Shown piece after piece: positions 9,234 through 15,921 of a stretch of DNA of 64,000 nucleotides (the first letter of the stretch is position 1; each line of letters opens with the position of its first letter). The notes under the pieces were generated by a model. It had not been told where the DNA came from. It made no database searches and was given only the letters and a program-made list of their open reading frames with translations. This DNA is from Parabacteroides sp. (lineage in GTDB: Bacteria > Bacteroidota > Bacteroidia > Bacteroidales > Tannerellaceae). Made by a program: the position numbers and the translations under genes. Location: positions 1 through 64,000 of the forward strand of contig JALFJR010000028.1 of the NCBI GenBank assembly GCA_022775005.1, in the 5' to 3' direction.

Positions 9234-9923
9234 CTATTTGCCCAGTAGGATTTCAGTCAGTTTCTTGACGCCCTCCGATGCACCCATTTTCAGATGGGTA
9301 ATATCGTTTCGATAGGTCTTCACCTCTTTGGGGTCAATCAAATAAATGGGTTGGCCGTTGCGCACATAGTTGAGCAATCCGGCCGCTGGGTAAACATTCA
9401 AGGAGGTGCCGATTACCACCACGATGTCCGACTCCTGCACCCAGTCAATAGCCAGCTCGATCATCGGTACCGCTTCGCCAAACCAGACAATATAGGGACG
9501 CAGTTGATGCCCTTTGGCGTCCTTGTCTCCCAAATGGATGTCGGGGTGTTCGGGTGAAAGATCGATGACGACCTCCCGATCCTCCATCGTGCAGGCCTTC
9601 ATCACCTCGCCATGCAGATGGAGCACCTTGGTGCTCCCCGCCCGCTCATGCAGGTTGTCAATGTTTTGCGTCACGATACGCACGTCGAAATAGGACTCCA
9701 AGGCGGCCAATCCCAAATGACCGGCATTGGGCTTGGTTTGCATCACCTCCCTGCGGCGAGCGTTGTAAAAGTCTAACACCATTTGTGGATTCTTTATGAA
9801 CCCTTCGGGGGTCGCTACATCCTCAACCCGATAATTCATCCAAAGGCCGTCTGAGTCGCGAAAGGTGGAGATGCCGCTCTCCGCACTCATGCCGGCACCT
9901 GTAAGTACGACTAACTTTTTCAT
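9234..9923 (-). CDS. cobB: Sir2-family NAD-dependent protein deacylase
   Basis: A 229-residue sirtuin. NAD-binding motifs are GAGMSAESGISTFR (residues 9-22) and TQNIDN (85-90), with catalytic His104 in HLHGE and GTSLNVYPA near the C terminus. Tyr53 and Arg56 in FYNARRR match the YxxR pair that lets class III sirtuins (SIRT5, CobB) accept succinyl- and malonyl-lysine. Only one cysteine (Cys111) remains in the small domain, where E. coli CobB has a Cys cluster, so the zinc site appears lost. It is replaced by a HLGDKDAKGHQLRP loop. From memory this form is common in Bacteroidetes, so it is probably functional. It is cytoplasmic and transcribed alone or ahead of the nhaC run. Confidence 0.9.
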   Translation of the reverse strand: MKKLVVLTGAGMSAESGISTFRDSDGLWMNYRVEDVATPEGFIKNPQMVLDFYNARRREVMQTKPNAGHLGLAALESYFDVRIVTQNIDNLHERAGSTKVLHLHGEVMKACTMEDREVVIDLSPEHPDIHLGDKDAKGHQLRPYIVWFGEAVPMIELAIDWVQESDIVVVIGTSLNVYPAAGLLNYVRNGQPIYLIDPKEVKTYRNDITHLKMGASEGVKKLTEILLGK

Positions 9924-10051
9924 TTTCTACCTTTATTTATATGACATATTGGAAATGGTTGCGGCGAAGTTACGATTTTCTTCGCAGAAAAGGCTGTTTT
10001 ATATGCCGAAAAGCATTACTTTTGTCGCTCATAAACAGTTAGAAGAAAAAT

Positions 10052-10639
10052 ATGGACAAAGTAAGTTATGCGCTGGGGTTAAGCATCGGAAATAATTTCC
10101 AGAACTCTGGCATCAAACAGCTCCAGGTTGCGGACTTTGTAAAGGGCTTGGAGGATGTCTTGGGCGAGAAGCAACCGGCTATCAGCTATGAGGAGGCAAA
10201 ACAGGTTATCAACGACTATTTCATGAAACTGCAGCAGGAGCGTTTGGAGATCAACAAACAGGCAGGCGCTGAGTTCTTGGAGATCAATCGTCACAAAGCG
10301 GGTGTGGTAGAATTGCCGAGCGGTCTGCAATATGAGATCTTGAAGCAAGGAACAGGTGCTAAGCCGTCAGCGAATGATAAGGTGAAATGCCACTATCACG
10401 GTACGTTGATCAACGGCACGGTGTTCGATAGTTCAGTGCAGCGTGGTGAGCCGGCCACATTTGGCGTTTCGCAGGTAATCCCCGGCTGGATTGAGGCGTT
10501 GCAGTTGATGCCCGTAGGCTCTAAGTGGCGTCTGTTTATTCCCTCTAACTTGGCGTATGGTGAGCATGGGGCAGGCGACGTGATCGAGCCGAACAGCACC
10601 TTGATCTTCGACGTAGAGTTGTTAGACATCGTAAAGTAA
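10052..10639 (+). CDS. FKBP-type peptidyl-prolyl isomerase, cytoplasmic
   Basis: A 195-residue FKBP of the FklB/FkpA type with no signal peptide. The N-terminal helical dimerisation domain covers about residues 1-85, starting MDKVSYALGLSIG. The FKBP catalytic domain follows: LPSGLQYEI, VKCHYHGTLINGTVFDSS, and IPGWIEALQLMPVG with NLAYGEHGAG. It catalyses cis-trans isomerisation of Xaa-Pro bonds during protein folding. It lies 23 bp ahead of a lipoprotein paralog with the same two-domain plan, so one operon probably supplies a cytoplasmic and a membrane-anchored version. A -7 box TACTTTTG is at 10017-10024. Confidence 0.92.
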   Translation: MDKVSYALGLSIGNNFQNSGIKQLQVADFVKGLEDVLGEKQPAISYEEAKQVINDYFMKLQQERLEINKQAGAEFLEINRHKAGVVELPSGLQYEILKQGTGAKPSANDKVKCHYHGTLINGTVFDSSVQRGEPATFGVSQVIPGWIEALQLMPVGSKWRLFIPSNLAYGEHGAGDVIEPNSTLIFDVELLDIVK

Positions 10640-10662
10640 TATAATAAAGGTAAGAGACAAAG

Positions 10663-11385
10663 ATGAAGAAAGTAAGTGTTTTGGTTGCCGTAGCGCTTGT
10701 GGCTATGGGCACGACATTCACCTCTTGTGGCGGTTCCCACAAGAGTGCCAGCTTGAAGAGCGCTGTGGATAGCGCAAGTTATGCGATTGGTATCAGCACA
10801 GGCGCTGGCTACAAAGAGAACTTGAAGACCCTGCCCGGTGGCGAGGCCAATGTGGACGACTTGATCGCTGGTTTCATCCAGGCCATCAAGGGTGATTCTG
10901 CCGCTATGAAGATGACGCCGCAGGAGGCGCAACAATATCTCCAGACCTATTTCGTGGAGGCTCAGGCTCGTGAGGCCGCTAAGTCGAAAGAAGAAGGAGA
11001 GAAGTTCTTGGCAGAGAACAAGACGAAAGAGGGCGTGATCACGACAGAGAGCGGTTTGCAGTATCAGGTGGTTACGGAGGGTACAGGCGCAAAGCCGACC
11101 GCAGAGGATCGTGTGAAGGTTCACTACACCGGTACGTTGCTCGACGGAACGAAGTTTGATAGCTCTGTGGATCGTGGTGAGCCGGCTGAGTTCGGTGTGA
11201 ACCAGGTGATCAAGGGTTGGACAGAGGGCTTGCAGATCATGCCGGCTGGCTCCAAATACATCTTCTGGATTCCTTCTGAGTTGGCCTACGGTGAGCGTGG
11301 CGCCGGTCAAGACATCAAGCCCAACAGTGTGTTGAAGTTTGAGGTTGAGTTGCTCGAGGTGATCAAGGCAGATGCGAAAAAATAA
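10663..11385 (+). CDS. FKBP-type peptidyl-prolyl isomerase lipoprotein
   Basis: A 240-residue FKBP with a lipoprotein signal: residues 1-21 are hydrophobic and end at Cys22 (TFTSC), followed by GGSHKS. It should be lipid-anchored and face the periplasm. The helical N domain (about 35-125) is rich in Ala, Glu and Lys. The catalytic FKBP domain occupies about 130-235: VKVHYTGTLLDGTKFDSS, IKGWTEGLQIMPAG and ELAYGERGAG. It is closely related to the gene 23 bp upstream and probably arose by duplication with gain of a signal. A strong hairpin terminator ends the pair at 11419-11466. The likely role is folding of exported or outer-membrane proteins. Confidence 0.92.
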   Translation: MKKVSVLVAVALVAMGTTFTSCGGSHKSASLKSAVDSASYAIGISTGAGYKENLKTLPGGEANVDDLIAGFIQAIKGDSAAMKMTPQEAQQYLQTYFVEAQAREAAKSKEEGEKFLAENKTKEGVITTESGLQYQVVTEGTGAKPTAEDRVKVHYTGTLLDGTKFDSSVDRGEPAEFGVNQVIKGWTEGLQIMPAGSKYIFWIPSELAYGERGAGQDIKPNSVLKFEVELLEVIKADAKK

Positions 11386-11418
11386 ATTGTAAGCAACGAC
11401 CGTTGCGGAAAGCAAAGT

Positions 11419-11466
11419 TAGCGGGTAAAATATGCTAAATAGCATGTTTTGCCCGCTATTTTTTAT
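11419..11466 (+). terminator. Rho-independent terminator of the FKBP pair
   Basis: An 18-bp stem (11419-11436 with 11441-11458, two G-U pairs, AAAT loop) is followed by a T-rich tail. It separates the FKBP operon from the Lrp gene. Confidence 0.85.
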
Positions 11467-11568
11467 TAAAATCGCACTTTTTTCTTTCATAATGCTATCT
11501 CATTCAAAAATAATACATACTTTTGATACATCAAATTTGAAAGCTTATAAATATAGTACGTGTAAAAC

Positions 11569-12036
11569 ATGGAGAAGATTGATAAACTGGATCGGCAGAT
11601 CCTGAACATCATTTCAAAAAATGCCCGAATCCCTTTCAAAGATGTTGCGGAAGAATGTGGCGTATCTCGTGCGGCGATTCATCAGCGGGTCCAGCGCATG
11701 ATGGATATGAATGTGATCGTTGGTTCTGGCTATCACATCAACCCCAAGATCTTAGGATACAACACTTGTACCTATATCGGTGTGAAGTTAGAGAGAGGCT
11801 CGATGTACAAGGATGTTGTGCCTGAGTTTGAGAAAATTCCAGAGGTAGTAGAATGTCATTTCACGACAGGCCCTTATACCTTGTTGATCAAGTTGTATGC
11901 GCGCGACAACGAGCATTTGATGGAATTGCTGAACTCACGTATCCAAGAGATTCCGGGCGTGACGGCTACAGAGACGTTGATTTCGTTACGGCAGAGCATC
12001 AAGCGGGAGATTCCTATTACGCACTTAATAGACTGA
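11569..12036 (+). CDS. Lrp/AsnC-family transcriptional regulator
   Basis: A 155-residue two-domain regulator. The N-terminal winged helix-turn-helix (about residues 5-55: LDRQILNIISKNARIPFKDVAEECGVSRAAIHQRVQRM) is followed by a RAM ligand-binding domain (about 75-150, with EVVECHFTTGPYTLLIKLYA). Family members sense amino acids or related small molecules and bind DNA as dimers or octamers. It has its own -7 box (TACTTTTG, 11518-11525). A small palindrome TTTGAT-AC-ATCAAA (11522-11535) overlaps that box and could be an autoregulatory site. A similar regulator is encoded on the minus strand at 32385-32864. Its targets cannot be inferred from the neighbours. Confidence 0.9.
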   Translation: MEKIDKLDRQILNIISKNARIPFKDVAEECGVSRAAIHQRVQRMMDMNVIVGSGYHINPKILGYNTCTYIGVKLERGSMYKDVVPEFEKIPEVVECHFTTGPYTLLIKLYARDNEHLMELLNSRIQEIPGVTATETLISLRQSIKREIPITHLID

Positions 12037-12064
12037 TTTTCCGTTAAGAAGAGTAACAAAAGCG

Positions 12065-12100
12065 AAAGGGCTACCTCTTTTGAGGTAGCCCTTTCTTTAT
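12065..12100. terminator. Terminator between convergent lrp and S41 protease genes
   Basis: A 13-bp stem AAAGGGCTACCTC (12065-12077) pairs perfectly with 12082-12094, with T-rich flanks on the plus strand. It lies between two convergent stop codons and probably serves both directions. Confidence 0.8.
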
Positions 12101-12104
12101 GTCT

Positions 12105-13760
12105 TTACTCCGGCTTACTCAATGTTTTTTTCATCAGCTCGGGGTCGGCTAAGACCTGAAGTGCTTTCTCTAAGACGGCATCGCCCTTCAAGCTCTCTTG
12201 CAGTTCTCCCCGCTGGTAGTAATAACGCTTGACGATCTCGGTAGCCATGGTCTTTTTCACTTCCTTCTTGAATCGGTTGAAATCCTGCTCTAAGTTGGGA
12301 GTGAAGCGGGCCTCCAAGGCTTTGAAAGTCGTGCTATCGTCGGACAGGTAGCCCTCGAACGTGGCGATCTCTTTCAATTTTTGTAAGGCCTTCTCGCTCT
12401 GTCGGTCGTAGGTGAACTGCTTCTCCTTGGCGTAAGTCTTGAAGGCCTCAAAGTCTTCATCGCTCACGGCAAACTCTTCGATAGGTGCGATTTGCGGATG
12501 CTTTTGCGCCCATTCGGTGACGAAGTCGAACAGCACCGTGTCTGCCGCTAAATAATAGATCATGGTCGGAAGCTCAGGCGCTTTCACCTCAAACTCTGGC
12601 CGTACGCCACCGCCATCGTGCACGGGACGTTGATTCTTCGTGTAGAACACCTTTGTCAAGCTATCCGGGATGGCGGCTACGCTACCATCCTCCTGCCGGT
12701 GCGAATAGTCGAGCTGCTGGATGCAGCGGCCACTGGGGATGTAATATTTGCTCATGGTCACCTTCAGCTTTCCGTTGTAGGGCAGGTCGCGGGAGGATTG
12801 CACCAAGCCTTTGCCATACGAGCGCTCGCCCAACAGCACCGCCCGGTCCATATCCTGCAAGGAGCCAGAGACGATCTCGGCGGCAGAGGCCGTGCCTCCG
12901 TCAATCAAGATGGCTAACGGCATAACGGTGTCGATCGGCTCTGTGGAGGTGCGATAGGTACGATCCCACTGCTTCACTTTTCCCTTGGTGCTCAGTACCT
13001 CGCTACCTTTCGGCACGAACATACTGACAATCTGCACGGCTCCCTCTAAGACGCCACCGCCATTGCCTCTGAGATCGAGAATCAGCGATTGGATGCCGTG
13101 GTTTTTCTTCAGGTCCAAGAAGGCCTCTTTCACCTCCTGGGCGCTCTTGATCGTGAACGATTTCAGATAGATATAACCTACACGGTCGCCTCGCACCCCG
13201 TAATAGGTCACCTGCGGGGTAGAGATTTGCTTACGTGTGATCGTGATCTTGCGCGGTTTCTTCTCGCCCGGACGTTGGATCGTGAGGGTCATCTTGGTGT
13301 TGGGCACACCCTTCAGCAAGGAGCTGACCCGTGCGCTGGTGGCGGAGGAGACATCGATCGTGTCGATCTTCAAGATCAGGTCGCCGGCTTTGAGGCCAGC
13401 TAAATCAGCGGGCATGCCCTCCGTAGGCTCGGCGATCATCACCCGTCCGTCGTTGTCGCGCTGACGGATCAACGAGCCGATGCCGCCATACTCGCCGGTC
13501 GTGATCAGATCCAACTCCTCCATATCTTGCTCAGGGAAATACTCCGTGTAGGGGTCTAAGCCTCTCAGCATTGCGTCGATACCTCGTCTGACGCTTTTCT
13601 CTACATCGAGCGAATCCACATAAAACAATTCAACCTCTTTCAGTATAGCGTTGAAAATCTCCAATTGCTTGCTGACTTCGAAACGGTTGTCACGTTGTGC
13701 CCAACCCGCTGTGGCCAAGAGCCACAGGCAGAGTAGCCAGCCTCCTTTTCTTAGTGTCAT
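12105..13760 (-). CDS. Exported S41-family C-terminal processing protease (CtpA/Prc type)
   Basis: A 551-residue serine protease with an N-terminal signal peptide ending WAQ (residues 1-21). A PDZ domain follows the FYVDSLDVEKSVRRGIDAML region (about 85-165, GGIGSLIRQ and AGLKAGDLILKID). The S41 catalytic core has LDLRGNGGGVLEGA, the nucleophile serine in GGTASAAEIV and the base lysine in SYGKGLVQ. A C-terminal helical domain of about 150 residues completes it. Such proteases trim or degrade proteins in the periplasm from their C termini. It starts 9 bp after the stop of the PfkB kinase gene, so the two form an operon, though no functional link between them is obvious. Confidence 0.92.
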   Translation of the reverse strand: MTLRKGGWLLCLWLLATAGWAQRDNRFEVSKQLEIFNAILKEVELFYVDSLDVEKSVRRGIDAMLRGLDPYTEYFPEQDMEELDLITTGEYGGIGSLIRQRDNDGRVMIAEPTEGMPADLAGLKAGDLILKIDTIDVSSATSARVSSLLKGVPNTKMTLTIQRPGEKKPRKITITRKQISTPQVTYYGVRGDRVGYIYLKSFTIKSAQEVKEAFLDLKKNHGIQSLILDLRGNGGGVLEGAVQIVSMFVPKGSEVLSTKGKVKQWDRTYRTSTEPIDTVMPLAILIDGGTASAAEIVSGSLQDMDRAVLLGERSYGKGLVQSSRDLPYNGKLKVTMSKYYIPSGRCIQQLDYSHRQEDGSVAAIPDSLTKVFYTKNQRPVHDGGGVRPEFEVKAPELPTMIYYLAADTVLFDFVTEWAQKHPQIAPIEEFAVSDEDFEAFKTYAKEKQFTYDRQSEKALQKLKEIATFEGYLSDDSTTFKALEARFTPNLEQDFNRFKKEVKKTMATEIVKRYYYQRGELQESLKGDAVLEKALQVLADPELMKKTLSKPE

Positions 13761-13769
13761 ATTCTCGTT

Positions 13770-14747
13770 TTAATTTAATAGCGCATTTACTTTTTCCTTG
13801 ATTTCCGGCCATTTTGCGTCGGCTATCTGCGGCCCGACCACCTCAATCACATAGCCGGAGAGGGTAGAGCCGATCCGAGCGCTTTGTGCCCACGAGGCGC
13901 CTAACGACTGCCCATAGAGGAATCCGGCCGCGAAGTTATCACCGGCACCCGTCGTGTCGATCGGTTTCCCGCCCTCGGCCGGGATGGCATAACGCTTTCC
14001 GCCTGCGGCCACCAAGGAGCCCTCTTTCCCGATGGTGACGACCGCTACCTCAACCTGCTTCGCCAGTTCGAGCACTGCCTCTTCCGCGGGCAGACCGGTG
14101 TATGCGGCTGCCTCGCTCTCGTTAGAGAAAAGAATGTCCACGTAGCGGGGAATCAAATCCTCTAACAACGGCTTGAAACCATTGACAATATTGAAGTTGG
14201 AGAGGTCGAGCGCCACTTTCAGCCCCAGCCGTTTGGCCTTTTCCATCGTGGTGCGCACCAACGGCTCGTTGACGATCAGATAACCCTCTATATAAATAAT
14301 ATGGTAGTCGCGCAACAGCTCCTCGCTGATCTCGTCAGGCTCGATGGTAGGAGCCGGGCCCAAGAAGGTGCCCATGGTGCGCTCGCCATCCGGAGAGATC
14401 ATCACCGTGCAGCTGCCCGATTCGCCCGTTGTCCGGATGAAATGCGGATGCACATGGGCCTTGCGCAGCGCCTCCTCGTAGTATTCGCCGATGGCATCCG
14501 TGCCGATTTTGCCGATAAAGCCCGCTTCAGCGCCCAAATAGGCCAAAGCGCGCATCGTGTTGCAAACGGAGCCTCCCGGCGCTTGCGTGCGTGGGCAATC
14601 GGCCAGTCGCTGGCGAATGGCGATCATTTGCTCCCTGTTAATCATATCCATAGCTCCTTTTTGGATGCCGATCTCCGACAAAATTTCCTCCTGCTTCAGC
14701 TGCAATAAAACATCCATCAAGGCGTTCCCTAATCCTACAATCCTCAT
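13770..14747 (-). CDS. PfkB-family sugar/nucleoside kinase (adenosine-kinase-like)
   Basis: A 325-residue ribokinase-fold kinase. The N-terminal GNALMDVLL and the APGGSVCNTMRAL motif form the substrate side. The C-terminal DTTGAGDNFAAGFLYG carries the catalytic aspartate and anion hole. It phosphorylates a sugar or nucleoside hydroxyl with ATP in the cytoplasm, and overall pattern and length are closest to adenosine kinases. A longer frame runs to 14831, but the ATG at 14747 fits the family start. A minus-strand -7 box (TATCTTTG, 14768-14775) lies just upstream, so the longer start would precede the transcript. That box abuts the -33 element of the divergent tRNA-Asn promoter, so the two promoters may interfere. 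Confidence 0.85.
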   Translation of the reverse strand: MRIVGLGNALMDVLLQLKQEEILSEIGIQKGAMDMINREQMIAIRQRLADCPRTQAPGGSVCNTMRALAYLGAEAGFIGKIGTDAIGEYYEEALRKAHVHPHFIRTTGESGSCTVMISPDGERTMGTFLGPAPTIEPDEISEELLRDYHIIYIEGYLIVNEPLVRTTMEKAKRLGLKVALDLSNFNIVNGFKPLLEDLIPRYVDILFSNESEAAAYTGLPAEEAVLELAKQVEVAVVTIGKEGSLVAAGGKRYAIPAEGGKPIDTTGAGDNFAAGFLYGQSLGASWAQSARIGSTLSGYVIEVVGPQIADAKWPEIKEKVNALLN

Positions 14748-14775
14748 TTTTTTTCTCAATTTTTCCGCAAAGATA

Positions 14776-14806
14776 TTGCATATTTCGAAAATAGCCCGTA
14801 CTTTTG
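14776..14806 (+). promoter_or_regulatory. Promoter of the tRNA-Asn cluster
   Basis: TTG at 14776-14778 and TACTTTTG at 14799-14806 are spaced by 20 bp. Transcription would start about 40 bp before the first tRNA. The -33 element directly touches the divergent -7 box of the PfkB gene. Confidence 0.7.
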
Positions 14807-14853
14807 CAGTGCAATTTCGAGAGGGGCACATGCTTATCGAGGTTGAACAACAT

Positions 14854-14927
14854 TCTTCCTTAGCTCAGTCGGTTAGAGCATCTGACTGTTAATCTGAGGG
14901 TCCTTGGTTCAAGTCCAAGAGGAAGAG
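14854..14927 (+). tRNA. tRNA-Asn (GTT), copy 1, with an anticodon-stem mismatch
   Basis: A 74-nt cloverleaf with acceptor TCTTCCT/AGGAAGA, discriminator G, anticodon GTT and no encoded CCA. Unlike copies 2 and 3, the 3' anticodon strand reads TCTGA instead of TCAGA, leaving a U-U mismatch in the middle of the stem. The D loop also differs (AGTCGG for AGTTGG). It is the diverged member of the cluster, and may be functional or decaying. Confidence 0.9.
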
Positions 14928-14958
14928 CGCAGACATCGGGAAAGACTGAAACAACCAT

Positions 14959-15032
14959 TCTTCTTTAGCTCAGTTGGTTAGAGCATCTGACTGTTAATCA
15001 GAGGGTCCTTGGTTCAAGTCCAAGAAGAAGAG
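14959..15032 (+). tRNA. tRNA-Asn (GTT), copy 2
   Basis: A 74-nt cloverleaf with acceptor TCTTCTT/AAGAAGA, intact anticodon stem TCTGA/TCAGA, anticodon GTT and discriminator G. It decodes AAC/AAU and is charged by the AsnS encoded at 30939-32345. Confidence 0.95.
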
Positions 15033-15042
15033 CAAACAACAT

Positions 15043-15116
15043 TCTTCCTTAGCTCAGTTGGTTAGAGCATCTGACTGTTAATCAGAGGGTCCTTGGTTCA
15101 AGTCCAAGAGGAAGAG
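15043..15116 (+). tRNA. tRNA-Asn (GTT), copy 3
   Basis: A 74-nt cloverleaf with acceptor TCTTCCT/AGGAAGA, intact anticodon stem, anticodon GTT and discriminator G. It lies 10 bp behind copy 2 and directly before a terminator. Confidence 0.95.
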
Positions 15117-15120
15117 CGAA

Positions 15121-15159
15121 AAGAGAGATACTTCATTAAGAGGTGTCTCTCTTTTTTTG
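15121..15159 (+). terminator. Terminator of the tRNA-Asn cluster
   Basis: An 11-bp stem AAGAGAGATAC (15121-15131) pairs with 15143-15153, with one G-U pair, followed by a run of seven Ts. Confidence 0.85.
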
Positions 15160-15226
15160 TTGACTTCTCTTCCTCCCCCTGCCGCTCTATTTCGAACCCC
15201 CATCACAACGCAACAAGCAAAGCCCT

Positions 15227-15366
15227 CAAAAACGTTGCCCGTAGGACGAAAAAATCACGGGCAACGTTTTGAAAAATCATCGGCAACGGCTGAAAAAACT
15301 ACGGGCAATGTTTTTCAAAACTACGAGCAACACTTTTCAAAATTACGGGCAATAGAATTTTTGCCT
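15227..15366. repeat. 22-bp periodic repeat array with inverted leading copy
   Basis: Five degenerate direct units start at 15257, 15279, 15301, 15323 and 15345, exactly 22 bp apart, with core ACGGGCAAyG followed by T/A-rich sequence. Just before them, CAAAACGTTGCCCGT (15227-15241, allowing one extra A) is the reverse complement of the first unit, making a 15-bp stem. No unique spacers are present, so this is not a CRISPR array. Confidence 0.8.
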
Positions 15367-15531
15367 ATCAGCAACCGTATTTATCTCCCCAGTTAGGGAA
15401 AAATTTTTTCCTAACTGGGAAAATAATCACAGCTGGTAGGGACGCAAGGTCTTTGCGTCCGGGTTACGTCCGGATTACGTCCGGGCCCCACGCGCGCGTG
15501 AACATTATATAATATTAGGTATTGGCATTGT

Positions 15532-15542
15532 GGGGGGGGGGG
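15532..15542. repeat. Homopolymer run of 11 G
   Basis: Eleven consecutive G bases in non-coding DNA, about 380 bp before the DUF6383-like gene. Such tracts change length by slippage, but no promoter element is visible close enough to be affected. Confidence 0.9.
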
Positions 15543-15763
15543 AACGGCATTATTTCATGGCGCAATCGGGTCGTGGAACATTCGTGGAACAGGGGTCAAC
15601 GAAATGAAAAATGAAGCAAAAAGGGGCTGTTTTGCGCATTTTTTGGCGCAATAAACGCAATGTTCCACGGGGAACAATTCTGCTAACTACTTGATAATGT
15701 GATTATTTTAAGGAGAAGGAAATGAGCGGACTGCTCAACAAAAAGGTTCCTAACATTTGAGCA

Positions 15764-15793
15764 CAAAGGTACGCGTATTTTCCTAATCACCAA
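15764..15793 (-). promoter_or_regulatory. Orphan leftward promoter in gene-free DNA
   Basis: On the minus strand TTG (15791-15793) and TACCTTTG (15764-15771) are spaced by 19 bp, a strong Bacteroidetes promoter. No minus-strand gene follows. The predicted transcript would start near 15757 with a TGCTCAA/TTGAGCA hairpin and pass two more hairpins before a T-rich stretch near 15620. Confidence 0.5.
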
Positions 15794-15921
15794 GGGTTGC
15801 TCAAAGAAAAAAGATGCGTCACCCCATTTTTCCCCTTTTTCCGCCTCCCTTCAGCGAAGCCTTCCGGCAAATAAGAACGAGTTATTTATAACATATTATT
15901 AATCTATTAAATTACTTATTT

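Larger units (their letters stand above)
15160..15921. other. Gene-free, repeat-rich intergenic region
   Basis: No convincing gene lies in these 760 bases. They hold a hairpin plus a 22-bp periodic array (15227-15366), a 15-bp stem-loop CCCAGTTAGG... (15388-15419), a small hairpin GGACGCAA/TTGCGTCC (15440-15460), the palindrome CACGCGCGCGTG (15489-15500), a G11 run (15532-15542), hairpins at 15632-15651 and 15661-15676, and a leftward promoter (15764-15793). An open frame at 15157-15396 is only the repeat array read through and is not called. Confidence 0.75.

Noticed and set aside
15257..15366. Possible CRISPR array
   Set aside because: Units follow each other directly at 22 bp with no unique spacers, and no cas gene is in the window.
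15160..15921. Remnant of a mobile element beside the tRNA-Asn cluster
   Set aside because: No integrase, transposase fragment, or direct repeat of the tRNA 3' end (attachment site) was seen.
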